Source of the DNA: Nocardiopsis sp. JB363
GTDB lineage: Bacteria; Actinomycetota; Actinomycetes; Streptosporangiales; Streptosporangiaceae
Assembly: GCF_900143625.1 (NCBI RefSeq)
Contig: NZ_FRFF01000131.1
Coordinates: 62,001-126,000 of the forward strand
Direction of reading: 5' to 3'
DNA length: 64,000 bases
Shown: positions 51,566-59,074 of the stretch, in pieces
How the letters are laid out: every line of letters starts with the position of its first letter
Position numbering within the stretch: the first letter of the stretch is position 1
Program-made: the position numbers and the translations under genes
The notes under the pieces: model-generated
The model's input: only the letters and a program-made list of their open reading frames with translations
What the model was told of the DNA's origin: nothing
Database searches by the model: none

Positions 51566-52482
51566 GCTCCCGCCTCCTCCACGCTCATGGCGACGGCCAA
51601 CTGCCCGGAGAGTCGGGCGTTGCTGACCAGGACGGCCTTGGTGGCCCTTCCACTGCGTCCGCCGGTCGCCTTCACCACGGCCTTCATGAGGAAGGGACTG
51701 AGGGCGTTGCCGGTCACACCCGTCCGCTCGGCCTCGGCCAGCGCCTCGGTGACGGCGGTGTCGATCTCCTGGGGGTCGAGGGCCTCCTCCTCGGGGATCG
51801 GCGCGGTGAGCAGCACCGTTCCGTCCCCGTTGAGGTCCCAGTGCAGGCGGGCCGCGCGGGCGACCGTTTCCATGTCGTCCACCCTGGTGACGGGGATCCC
51901 CGATGAGCGGGCGTAGAAGGCGGGGAACTCGTCGTACCGGTATCCCAGGAGCGGGACCCCCGCGGTCTCCAGGTACTCGACCGTCAGCGGCAGGTCGAGG
52001 ATGCTCTTGGCACCCGCGCAGACGACCACCACCCTGGTCCGGGTGAACTGGAGCAGGTCCGCGGAGATGTCGAAGGTGCGCTGGGCGTCGCGGTGGACGC
52101 CTCCGATCCCCGCGGTCGAAAAGACCGGGATACCGGCGAGCCGGGCGATCACGATGGTCGAGGCCACGGTCGTGGCCCCGTGGGCGCCGCGGGCGAGCGC
52201 GAGGCCGAGGTCACGGCTGCTGACCTTGGCGATGTCGTCGGAGCGTCCGAAGAGGTCGATCTGCTTGTCGTCCATACCGACGACGAACTCGCCGTCGATG
52301 ATCCCGATGGTGGCGGGTACGGCACCGGCGTCCCGTACGGCCGACTCGATGGCCTGGGCGATCTCGACGTTGAGCGGGTAGTCGGGGCCGTGAGCGATGA
52401 GCGAGGACTCCAGGGCCACGACAGGACGCCCGTCGGCCTGCGCGGCACGGACCTCCTCGTTGACTTTGAGTGGGGGGGCCAT
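51562..52482 (-). CDS. pseudouridine-5'-phosphate glycosidase family C-glycosynthase (PsuG/AlnA/IndA-like)
   Basis: This 306-residue enzyme of the PsuG fold makes or breaks C-C bonds between ribose 5-phosphate and a base or aromatic ring. Residues matching the known PsuG active site are present: Glu25 in VALESS, Lys86 in AKVSSRD, Lys159 in CAGAKSILDL (the Schiff-base lysine) and an Asn in VSNARLSG. GGVHRDAQRTFDISADL is fully typical. AAGGAG precedes ATG 52482. No PfkB-type pseudouridine kinase accompanies it; a HAD phosphatase and methyltransferase do, which favours a biosynthetic C-glycosynthase over pseudouridine breakdown. Confidence 0.9.
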   Translation of the reverse strand: MAPPLKVNEEVRAAQADGRPVVALESSLIAHGPDYPLNVEIAQAIESAVRDAGAVPATIGIIDGEFVVGMDDKQIDLFGRSDDIAKVSSRDLGLALARGAHGATTVASTIVIARLAGIPVFSTAGIGGVHRDAQRTFDISADLLQFTRTRVVVVCAGAKSILDLPLTVEYLETAGVPLLGYRYDEFPAFYARSSGIPVTRVDDMETVARAARLHWDLNGDGTVLLTAPIPEEEALDPQEIDTAVTEALAEAERTGVTGNALSPFLMKAVVKATGGRSGRATKAVLVSNARLSGQLAVAMSVEEAGA

Positions 52483-52532
52483 GTCTTTGCTCCTTCGCTT
52501 CTCACCTGTGGTGGGGGGCACTGGGTTTCAGC

Positions 52533-52556
52533 GTGCCGCCCGGTCATGGGCGGCAC
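52533..52556 (-). terminator. hairpin between the exporter and PsuG genes
   Basis: GTGCCGCCC (52533-52541) pairs perfectly with GGGCGGCAC (52548-52556). A second imperfect hairpin (CCCGACCCC with GGGGCCGGG) lies just right of it. Termination of the exporter transcript here would leave the PsuG operon with its own promoter. Confidence 0.55.
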
Positions 52557-52607
52557 ATCACGTGTTCGCGTGAGCCGCCCGACCCCGTGGTGGGGCCGGG
52601 CGCGCGG

Positions 52608-54104
52608 TCAGGTACGTGCGGACGCGGAGTCGCTGATCTCCTCCGGCGTGGGTGGGGCCCCGGGCTCCGGTTGGGCGGCGCGGGGCAGCAGGGGGACCAG
52701 GATCAGGGCGATCAAGAAGGCCCCGGCGTTGTACCAGAGCGTCGTGGCGGCGGCGTCGGAGAACGCCTCACCGCGGTTCGGTCCCGCGGGGTCTCCGGTG
52801 GCGAGCCAGAAGAAGAGCACGCCGACCACGGCCACACCCATGGCCGTGCCGAGCTGCATGACGGCGTTGGCGACGCCGGACCCGGCTCCGGCGTTCTCCT
52901 CCCCTACGTCGGCCAGTACGACACTGGCCAGGATGGGAACGCACATGCCCATTCCCAAGCCGGTGACGAGTACCGGTAGCGCGACCTGCCACCAGGTCGC
53001 GGCCGGACCGATGACGGACAGGACGCCGATCAGGGCGAGCACGCCGAGCAGCATGACCGCCACGCCTATACCGATCACACGGCGCCCGTGGGTGGTGGAG
53101 TAGGCCTGGGCGACCCCGGACATCAGGGTGATGCCGACGGGCCAGCTGACCACGGCGACGGCGGTGAGCATCGGTGTCCAGCCCTGGCCGAGTTGGAGGT
53201 TGTAGGTCAGGACGAGGAAGAGTGAGGCCAGGCCGGAGAAGAGAACGAACATCACGACTGCCCCGGCCGTGAAGGAACGGTGGGTGAAAAGGGACGGCGG
53301 CACCAGTGCCGAACCCGTGGTGCGGTCCCTGTTCCTCTGGTGCAGGACGAACAGGATCATGAGTGGGACGGAGGCGACGAGCAGGCTCAGCGACAGCATG
53401 TCCCAGCCGCGTTCACGTCCCTGGATGAGCGGGAACATGAGGGCGAACATCGCCAGGCTGACGAGGACGATGCCGACCAGGTCGAGACGGAGCGGGTCGG
53501 TCGCCCTGTTCTCGGGCATGAGCCACAGGGCCAGGGCGATGGCGAGCGCGCCCAGCGGGACGTTGACGTAGAAGATGGCGCGCCAGCCCAGGCCGAAGAT
53601 GTCGGCCTCGGTGAGGACCGCGCCCAGGAGCGGGCCGCTGACGTTGGCCAGGCTGAGTGTGATGCCGTAGAAGACGAAGGCCTTCGCCCGGTCCTTGTGG
53701 TCGAACAGCACGATGATGATCGACATCACCTGGGGCACCATCAGGGCCGCGGTGAGGCCCTGGACGAGCCGGCCGGCGATGAGCACCTCGGCCGTGGGCG
53801 CGGCGCCGCACACCACCGAGGCCACCGTGAAGCCGGCCATCCCGATGAGGAACATCCGCTTGCGGCCGAGGATGTCGCCGAGGCGCCCACCGGTGATCAG
53901 GGCCAGCGCGAAGGTCAGGGAGTAGCCCGCCAGGATCCACTGGGCCGCCGAGTACTCGGCGCCGAGGCTGCTCTGGAGACGGGGCAGGACGATGTTGACG
54001 ATGGTCGCGTCGGCGAGGTCCATGAACAGGGCGAGGAGGACCACCCCCAGGACCACCCACCTCTTGCCGCTTCGGGCCATGGGTGGGGTGTGCACTTCCG
54101 TCAT
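52608..54104 (-). CDS. DHA2-type MFS drug exporter
   Basis: This 498-residue transporter with about fourteen hydrophobic segments has antiporter motif ILAGYSLTFALALITGGRLGD, GRKRMFLIG after helix 2, and the motif C-like GPLLGAVLTE in helix 5. It is of the EmrB/QacA proton-driven export type. GGAG lies seven bases before ATG 54104. It is divergent from a MarR gene across a region with a clean palindrome, the standard arrangement for self-protection and export of a cluster product. Confidence 0.9.
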   Translation of the reverse strand: MTEVHTPPMARSGKRWVVLGVVLLALFMDLADATIVNIVLPRLQSSLGAEYSAAQWILAGYSLTFALALITGGRLGDILGRKRMFLIGMAGFTVASVVCGAAPTAEVLIAGRLVQGLTAALMVPQVMSIIIVLFDHKDRAKAFVFYGITLSLANVSGPLLGAVLTEADIFGLGWRAIFYVNVPLGALAIALALWLMPENRATDPLRLDLVGIVLVSLAMFALMFPLIQGRERGWDMLSLSLLVASVPLMILFVLHQRNRDRTTGSALVPPSLFTHRSFTAGAVVMFVLFSGLASLFLVLTYNLQLGQGWTPMLTAVAVVSWPVGITLMSGVAQAYSTTHGRRVIGIGVAVMLLGVLALIGVLSVIGPAATWWQVALPVLVTGLGMGMCVPILASVVLADVGEENAGAGSGVANAVMQLGTAMGVAVVGVLFFWLATGDPAGPNRGEAFSDAAATTLWYNAGAFLIALILVPLLPRAAQPEPGAPPTPEEISDSASART

Positions 54105-54168
54105 GGTGGGCTCCGCTACAGGAAGGTAGGATCAAAAATAAGGCAACTTAGAGAATGACTAATCTAGT

Positions 54169-54189
54169 GTCTCTCTATTTTAGAGAGAC
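54169..54189. promoter_or_regulatory. MarR operator palindrome
   Basis: GTCTCTCTA (54169-54177) and TAGAGAGAC (54181-54189) form a perfect 9-bp inverted repeat around TTT. A further TTAGAGA half-site lies at 54148-54154. It sits between the exporter and the MarR gene starts. Confidence 0.7.
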
Positions 54190-54208
54190 TATGGGAAGGG
54201 TGAGCGCA

Positions 54209-54676
54209 GTGTCAACGTCCCAGGACGACACCAAGGCCCTCTATAAGGAACTCCGTGTGGGAGCCTCCCTGGCCGTGCGGTTCCACTCGGCCCTCGCGGC
54301 GTACGCGGGCATCAACATCACCGACATCACCTGCCTGGGTGCCCTGGACAAGAACGGTCCGATGAGCCCCGGCGAGCTGGCCGGGCACGTGGGGCTGTCG
54401 CGCGGCGGAGCCATCACCGCCGTCATCGACCGATTGGAGAGGGCGGGGTTCGTCCGACGCGGCCGCGACGCGACGGATCGCAGGAAGGTCGTTGTCGAAC
54501 TCGTCCGCGACGGCGCGTACGCGCGGCTGACCGCGACCTTCGACGCCCTCGGGCACTCCTACATCGAGACCATCGAGCAATACTCCGAGGAGGAGCGCGA
54601 CCTGCTCCTGGAGTTCAACCGGCGGGTCAACGCCCGGCTCCAGGAACGGATCGGCGAGCTCCAGGAGCGCGCATGA
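54209..54676 (+). CDS. MarR family transcriptional regulator
   Basis: This 155-residue winged-helix repressor has helix-turn-helix LAGHVGLSRGGAITAVIDRLERAGFV at about residues 55-80 and wing RRGRDATDRRKVVVELV. GTG 54209 is chosen because GGAAGGG lies nine bases upstream; starts at 54191 or 54155 would place the palindrome inside the gene. It probably represses the exporter until the cluster product or a related aromatic appears. Its last 50 bases overlap the convergent beta-propeller gene. Confidence 0.86.
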   Translation: MSTSQDDTKALYKELRVGASLAVRFHSALAAYAGINITDITCLGALDKNGPMSPGELAGHVGLSRGGAITAVIDRLERAGFVRRGRDATDRRKVVVELVRDGAYARLTATFDALGHSYIETIEQYSEEERDLLLEFNRRVNARLQERIGELQERA

Positions 54677-56087
54677 CCACCACGTTCCCCTCGGTGCCGT
54701 ACCCCAGGACGTCCTGGGCGTACTGCTCGTCGTCGAAGGTCACCATGACCCAGTCGGCACCGGGTTCCGAGGAGACGGGAAACGCCTGGGGATGTGGTCC
54801 CCCCGAGACGTAGGGCGCGTCGATCTCCCCCAGCCTCCGCAGGTCCATGTCATAGACCTTGTACACGCGTTGGGCGTCGTCGGTGGCCAACGCCCACCAC
54901 CTGCCACCCGCGCGCCGCAGCACGCAACCCTCCGTGCGCCGGGAGGCCGTGTCCACGGCGGCGACCGTCATGGGCGCGGACAGATCCGCCCCGGGTTCGG
55001 ACACGGCGAGGACGGGGCGGAACTCCAGTTCGGGCACCAACCGGACGACGTCGGCGTAGAGCACGTGCCAGCGCCCGTCGATCCTGGCCAGCGACGGCTC
55101 CCAGGCGCTCAGGGTGGACGGCGCGGCCAACCGTGTGTTCGGGATGACGTGCACCCCCGTGAGCAGATCCGCGTCGGTACGCGCGCACCGTACGTGCACC
55201 CCCGGGGTGGGGAGGTCTCCTCCGCACACCACCAGGGAGAAGTAGCCAGAGGCCTCGTCGTATACCACGTGCCCGGCGTTGTCCCCGGTCACGATGCCGT
55301 CATGGGCGAAGAACAACTTGGCGGTCTGCCGCATCCGGTCCGGTGCGTCGGGGTCGAACTCCCACACCGCCCAGTGCGCCTCCTGCGCGAAGCCCATCCC
55401 GGCGCACCCGGCGGTGAGGAAGAACCGGCCGTCGCGTGTGTAGGGGCGCCCGTCGGCGTGGGTGATCAGCTGTGGATCGCGCAGGCCCACCTGACCGAAG
55501 TAGCCCGCGCGTACCCGCCGCAGCCCGGCGCCCGACGCTCCGAAGGCGCACTCCCACCGCCCCAGGAGCCCCGGGTCCCGTAGGTCCACCAGGGAGCGCA
55601 CGTCGGCGCCCCTGCCCAGCAGCGGGTCGCCCCACTCCGCGCCCTCGTCACGGACCAGCGCGGTCACGACGTTGCCGGTGACGGTGACGGCCAGCTGGTG
55701 AGGCAGGACCGGACGGACCGGCGCGTCCGCCGCGACGGTCGTTGTGCCATCCACGGTCACTTCCAGCCGGACCTGTCCGACCCCGGCGTCGTAGACGACC
55801 ACGACCCCGTCCTCCGAGCCCTCCTCACCGCTGCGAAGCCCTGCCGTCACCGTGCCCCCCGCCGTCGCGGCTCCCCCGATCGGGTCGGCACCGACGTCCA
55901 CGAGAACGGTCGAGAAGGGGGCGACCGGTGCGTGCCCGGTGAGCACCGTTCGCCCGGCACCGCCCTTCAAGACCTCGGGATCGTCGGTGTCGAACACGAC
56001 GAACCCCGGCGCGATGAGGTCGAAGGGGCGGAAGCGGTGGCTGATCTCGAAGCGCAGGTCGCTCAGGGGCGTCCGGATGGAACTCAT
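54627..56087 (-). CDS. five-bladed beta-propeller, glycosidase-like protein
   Basis: This 486-residue protein has no signal peptide. It starts with a jelly-roll-like region (about 1-150) and continues with repeated propeller strands such as LRDPQLITHADGRPYTRDGRF, AHWAVWEFDPDAPDRMRQT and AWEPSLARIDGRWHVLYADV. The D-P-x-x-I and W-E-x-S patterns recall GH32/GH43 hydrolases, but I cannot confirm the acid/base residues. It may bind or hydrolyse a glycoside. GGAGAGG precedes ATG 56087. It is convergent with and overlaps the MarR gene end. Confidence 0.6.
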   Translation of the reverse strand: MSSIRTPLSDLRFEISHRFRPFDLIAPGFVVFDTDDPEVLKGGAGRTVLTGHAPVAPFSTVLVDVGADPIGGAATAGGTVTAGLRSGEEGSEDGVVVVYDAGVGQVRLEVTVDGTTTVAADAPVRPVLPHQLAVTVTGNVVTALVRDEGAEWGDPLLGRGADVRSLVDLRDPGLLGRWECAFGASGAGLRRVRAGYFGQVGLRDPQLITHADGRPYTRDGRFFLTAGCAGMGFAQEAHWAVWEFDPDAPDRMRQTAKLFFAHDGIVTGDNAGHVVYDEASGYFSLVVCGGDLPTPGVHVRCARTDADLLTGVHVIPNTRLAAPSTLSAWEPSLARIDGRWHVLYADVVRLVPELEFRPVLAVSEPGADLSAPMTVAAVDTASRRTEGCVLRRAGGRWWALATDDAQRVYKVYDMDLRRLGEIDAPYVSGGPHPQAFPVSSEPGADWVMVTFDDEQYAQDVLGYGTEGNVVVMRAPGARRSVPGAGR

Positions 56088-56315
56088 ACTCGTCCTCTCC
56101 ATGGCGGTCCGGACACGTCCGCGCCCGGGCTCCGAGCCTCACACCCCACTGATCCGACGAACATCCCGAAACCTCGCCAGAGCCTCCCGGTCCGATGCGC
56201 CGCGTACGTGTCCGGCCGCCGGGGACCACGCGAAATGACGTGAACACGTGAGGTGCGCGGGCGGGACGCTCTGCGACGGTGATCGCGCCCGCCCGACGAG
56301 GAGAAGTGAGGAATC

Positions 56316-57383
56316 ATGCGCCTGCGACCCTTGGGGAACACCGGAATCAGGGTGAGTCCGTTCTGCCTGGGCACGATGATGCTCGGGCCCTGGGGAGGAA
56401 CCGACGACGAGGACGCCGCGCCCATCATCCACCGGGCCCTGGACGCCGGCATCAACTTCGTGGACACGGCCGACGTGTACGGCAACGGAGCGACCGAGGA
56501 GATCGTCGGTCGCGCGTTGAAGGGACGCCGCGACGACGTGGTACTGGTCGGCAAGGGCCACTACCCCATGTCCGAGGACGCGAACTCGTGGGGGAACTCG
56601 CGACGGTGGATCACCCGCGCCGTGGAGGACAGTCTGCGCCGCCTGGGTACCGATCACCTGGACCTGTACCTGCTGCACCGACCCGACCCCCACACCGATA
56701 TCGACGAGACCCTCGGGGTCCTCAGCGACCTGGTGCGCGCGGGCAAGATCCGGAGCACGGGCACCTCGACCTTCCCCTCGGAACAGATCGTGGAGGCCCA
56801 TTGGGCCTCCGAGCGACGGGGCCACGTCCGGCTCCGCACCGAGCAGTCGCCCTACTCGATCCTGAACCGCTCCGCCGAGGCCTCGCTCTTCCCGACCTGC
56901 GAGAAGTACGGCATGGGGGTGATGGTGTGGAGCCCGCTCAGCGAGGGGTGGCTGACCGGACGCTTCCAGGGCGAGATCGATCTCAGTCGGGGTCGTCAGG
57001 CGGCGCACAAGCTCAACTTCGATCCGGCCCTGCCCGGAAACGTCCGCAAGCGCGAGGCGGTCGCCGAACTGCTGGAGCTGGCCGAGGAGAGCGGTCTGTC
57101 CCTGGTCCACATGGCGATCGCCTTCGCCGGGAACCACCCGGGAGTCACCTCCGTGATTCTGGGCCCGCGCACTCCGGAGCAGTTGGAGGATCTGCTGGCG
57201 GCGGCCGAGACCACCTTGGACGACGACGTCCTGGATCGGATCGACGCGATCGTCCCTCCGGGCACGGTGCTCAACCCGGCCGACTCCCACCAGCGGCAGC
57301 CGTCCCTGCGCGACCCCCGGGCGCGTCGCCGGGCACACCACTTCGAACCCCTGGTCGAGACGCCGGGCCCGGCCACCTCATGA
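56316..57383 (+). CDS. aldo/keto reductase
   Basis: This 355-residue NADPH-dependent oxidoreductase of the AKR superfamily shows the catalytic tetrad as Asp50 and Tyr55 in DTADVYGNG, Lys80 in VGKGHYP and His in YLLHRPDP near 120. The cofactor site includes VILGPRTPEQLED near 280. The N-terminal LRPLGNTGIRVSPFCLGT is typical. GAGGAG about 14 bases upstream plus TGAGGAATC supports ATG 56316. Its stop overlaps the start of the flavin oxidase (ATGA). Confidence 0.9.
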   Translation: MRLRPLGNTGIRVSPFCLGTMMLGPWGGTDDEDAAPIIHRALDAGINFVDTADVYGNGATEEIVGRALKGRRDDVVLVGKGHYPMSEDANSWGNSRRWITRAVEDSLRRLGTDHLDLYLLHRPDPHTDIDETLGVLSDLVRAGKIRSTGTSTFPSEQIVEAHWASERRGHVRLRTEQSPYSILNRSAEASLFPTCEKYGMGVMVWSPLSEGWLTGRFQGEIDLSRGRQAAHKLNFDPALPGNVRKREAVAELLELAEESGLSLVHMAIAFAGNHPGVTSVILGPRTPEQLEDLLAAAETTLDDDVLDRIDAIVPPGTVLNPADSHQRQPSLRDPRARRRAHHFEPLVETPGPATS

Positions 57384-58762
57384 CGGGTCCGCGGGATCCA
57401 GGGGCCGGCCACGCCCTGTCCGCACTGCGATCGGGATTCGTTGGCGAGGTGCACGAGGTCGCACCGGGCGAGGCGCCCTTCTGGCTGCCCTGGCGGCGCA
57501 ACGTCGTCCCGAAACCCGGTGTGGTCGCCGACCCCGTATCCTCGGGGGACGTGGTCCGCGCGGTGGCCCACGCGCGCGATCGGGGGCTCGACCTGGACGT
57601 CCAGTGCGGCGGCCACGGAGCGGTCCGCGCCCTGCCCCATAACGGTCTACTGCTGCGTACCGGTGGCCTGGCCGCCGTGGAGATCGACCCTCGCCGTCGG
57701 ACCGCGCGTGCGGGCGGCGGCACCCGGTGGGGCGACGTGGTCACGGCCGCGGCCGAGTACGGTCTGGCTCCGGTGTCGGGGACGTCGCCGGACGTCGGGG
57801 TCGCGGGCTACACCCTCGGTGGCGGACTCGGCTGGCTGACCCGGCGTCACGGGTTCGCGGCCGACAACCTGGTGTCGGCCGAGGTGGTCACCGCCGACGC
57901 CCGGGCCCTGCGGGTCTCGGCGGACGCCCACGAGGACCTCTTCTGGGCCTTACGGGGTGGCGGCGGAAATTTCGGTGTGGTGACCGAACTGGAGATGCGT
58001 TTGCACCCGATCGGACGGATCAGCGGCGGCGTGCTGTTCTTCCCCTTCGAACGCGCGCACGCGATCCTGGACGCCTACCGAAGCCTGGCTCACCGGGAAC
58101 CCGAGGACGTGGTCACGGCCGTGGTCCTGGTTCGGCCGCCCGACTCCGACGAGGTGCCCGAGCCGTTGCGCGGACGCCCCGTCGTGGCCCTGCGCGTCTG
58201 CGTCCTTTCCGAGGCGCGGGACGCCGCCCGCCACGTCGACCGCCTGTTGTCCGCGACCGGGCCTCCACTGCTGGGTGGGTTGGGTCCCCTGCGGTTCCCT
58301 GAGCTGACCGCGCTCTCCGACCCGCAACCGCTCCCCCAGGTGTCCGAAGAGCACACCGACCTGTTCGACGCCCTCCCCGACGCGGTCGTGGACGAGCTCG
58401 TGTCCGTGTGCGAACACCCGGACTCGCCCGTCTCTGTCGTGGAGGTGCGCAACTGGACCGGGGCTCCCGGACGACCACCGGCGGACGCCGGGCCGGCGGG
58501 CCATCGGAACACGCCCTTCTCCGTGATCGCCATCGCCCCCGGCCTGAACGAACGGACCTTGGAAGGTGCCCGCTCGGCGATGGCCCGGCTGGCCGCACGC
58601 CTGGCTCCACACGCCACCGGTTCGGTGTTCCTGAACTTCCTCAGTGACCCGGGTCGGGTGGCGGCCGCCTACCCGCCCGAGCACCTGGGGCGGCTACGGG
58701 AGCTGAAACGGCGCTTCGATCCCGACAACGTGTTCCACCTCAACCACAACATTCGTCCCTGA
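57380..58762 (+). CDS. FAD-dependent oxidase, BBE/6-hydroxynicotine oxidase type
   Basis: This 460-residue PCMH-type flavoprotein carries the covalent-FAD His79 in QCGGHGAVR. The second attachment Cys of bicovalent enzymes is replaced by Ser in SGTSPDVGVAGY, so flavin should be mono-covalent. GGGLGWLTRRHGFAADNL and GGGGNFGVVTELEMRL follow as usual, and the C-terminal BBE domain ends FDPDNVFHLNHNIRP. It would oxidise an alcohol, amine or C-C bond with O2. It is translationally coupled to the aldo/keto reductase, suggesting a paired redox tailoring step. Confidence 0.9.
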   Translation: MTGPRDPGAGHALSALRSGFVGEVHEVAPGEAPFWLPWRRNVVPKPGVVADPVSSGDVVRAVAHARDRGLDLDVQCGGHGAVRALPHNGLLLRTGGLAAVEIDPRRRTARAGGGTRWGDVVTAAAEYGLAPVSGTSPDVGVAGYTLGGGLGWLTRRHGFAADNLVSAEVVTADARALRVSADAHEDLFWALRGGGGNFGVVTELEMRLHPIGRISGGVLFFPFERAHAILDAYRSLAHREPEDVVTAVVLVRPPDSDEVPEPLRGRPVVALRVCVLSEARDAARHVDRLLSATGPPLLGGLGPLRFPELTALSDPQPLPQVSEEHTDLFDALPDAVVDELVSVCEHPDSPVSVVEVRNWTGAPGRPPADAGPAGHRNTPFSVIAIAPGLNERTLEGARSAMARLAARLAPHATGSVFLNFLSDPGRVAAAYPPEHLGRLRELKRRFDPDNVFHLNHNIRP

Positions 58763-58774
58763 GCCGGAGGACAA

Positions 58775-58802
58775 GCGAGGAGGGTGCGCGCACCCTCCTC
58801 GC
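58775..58802. terminator. bidirectional hairpin between convergent operons
   Basis: GCGAGGAGGGTGC (58775-58787) is perfectly complementary to GCACCCTCCTCGC (58790-58802). It separates the oxidase gene from vdcD. Confidence 0.8.
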
Positions 58803-58831
58803 CGTCACATCGATCCTGGGGCCGACACCGC

Positions 58832-59074
58832 TCAGCGGGGTTCGTCGCGCAGGGGTGGTACGGGCGGCAGCTCCACCGCGTCGCGGATGTCCTCCGGGGT
58901 GATCCGGAACTCCTCGGGAAACGACTCCCGGACGGACTGGCGCGGAGGTTCGGTGGTGCGCCAGGTGTAGTGGCAGATCGAGCACAGAACCACCTCCCAC
59001 ACCCCGGGCACCGGAGACACCGCGACGGTGGCGGCCCCCTCGTCACCACAACGGGGACAGATCATGGTCCTCAC
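58832..59074 (-). CDS. vdcD: hydroxyarylic acid decarboxylase subunit D (VdcD-like)
   Basis: This 80-residue protein has a rubredoxin-like zinc-ribbon pattern, CPRC at residues 6-9 and CSIC near 31-34, then HYTWRTTEP. The C-terminal half (PEEFRITPEDI) matches VdcD of vanillate and 4-hydroxybenzoate decarboxylase systems. It is the small third subunit needed for activity with VdcB and VdcC. GTG 59074 overlaps the UbiD-like gene stop (GTGA); ATG 59065 is an alternative. Its presence marks this UbiD as a hydroxyarene decarboxylase rather than a ubiquinone enzyme. Confidence 0.88.
   Translation of the reverse strand: MRTMICPRCGDEGAATVAVSPVPGVWEVVLCSICHYTWRTTEPPRQSVRESFPEEFRITPEDIRDAVELPPVPPLRDEPR

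Noticed and set aside
51562..52482. Ordinary pseudouridine catabolism as the role of the PsuG gene
   Set aside because: Not excluded, but no pseudouridine kinase or nucleoside importer is near, and the coupled partners are a phosphatase and a methyltransferase.
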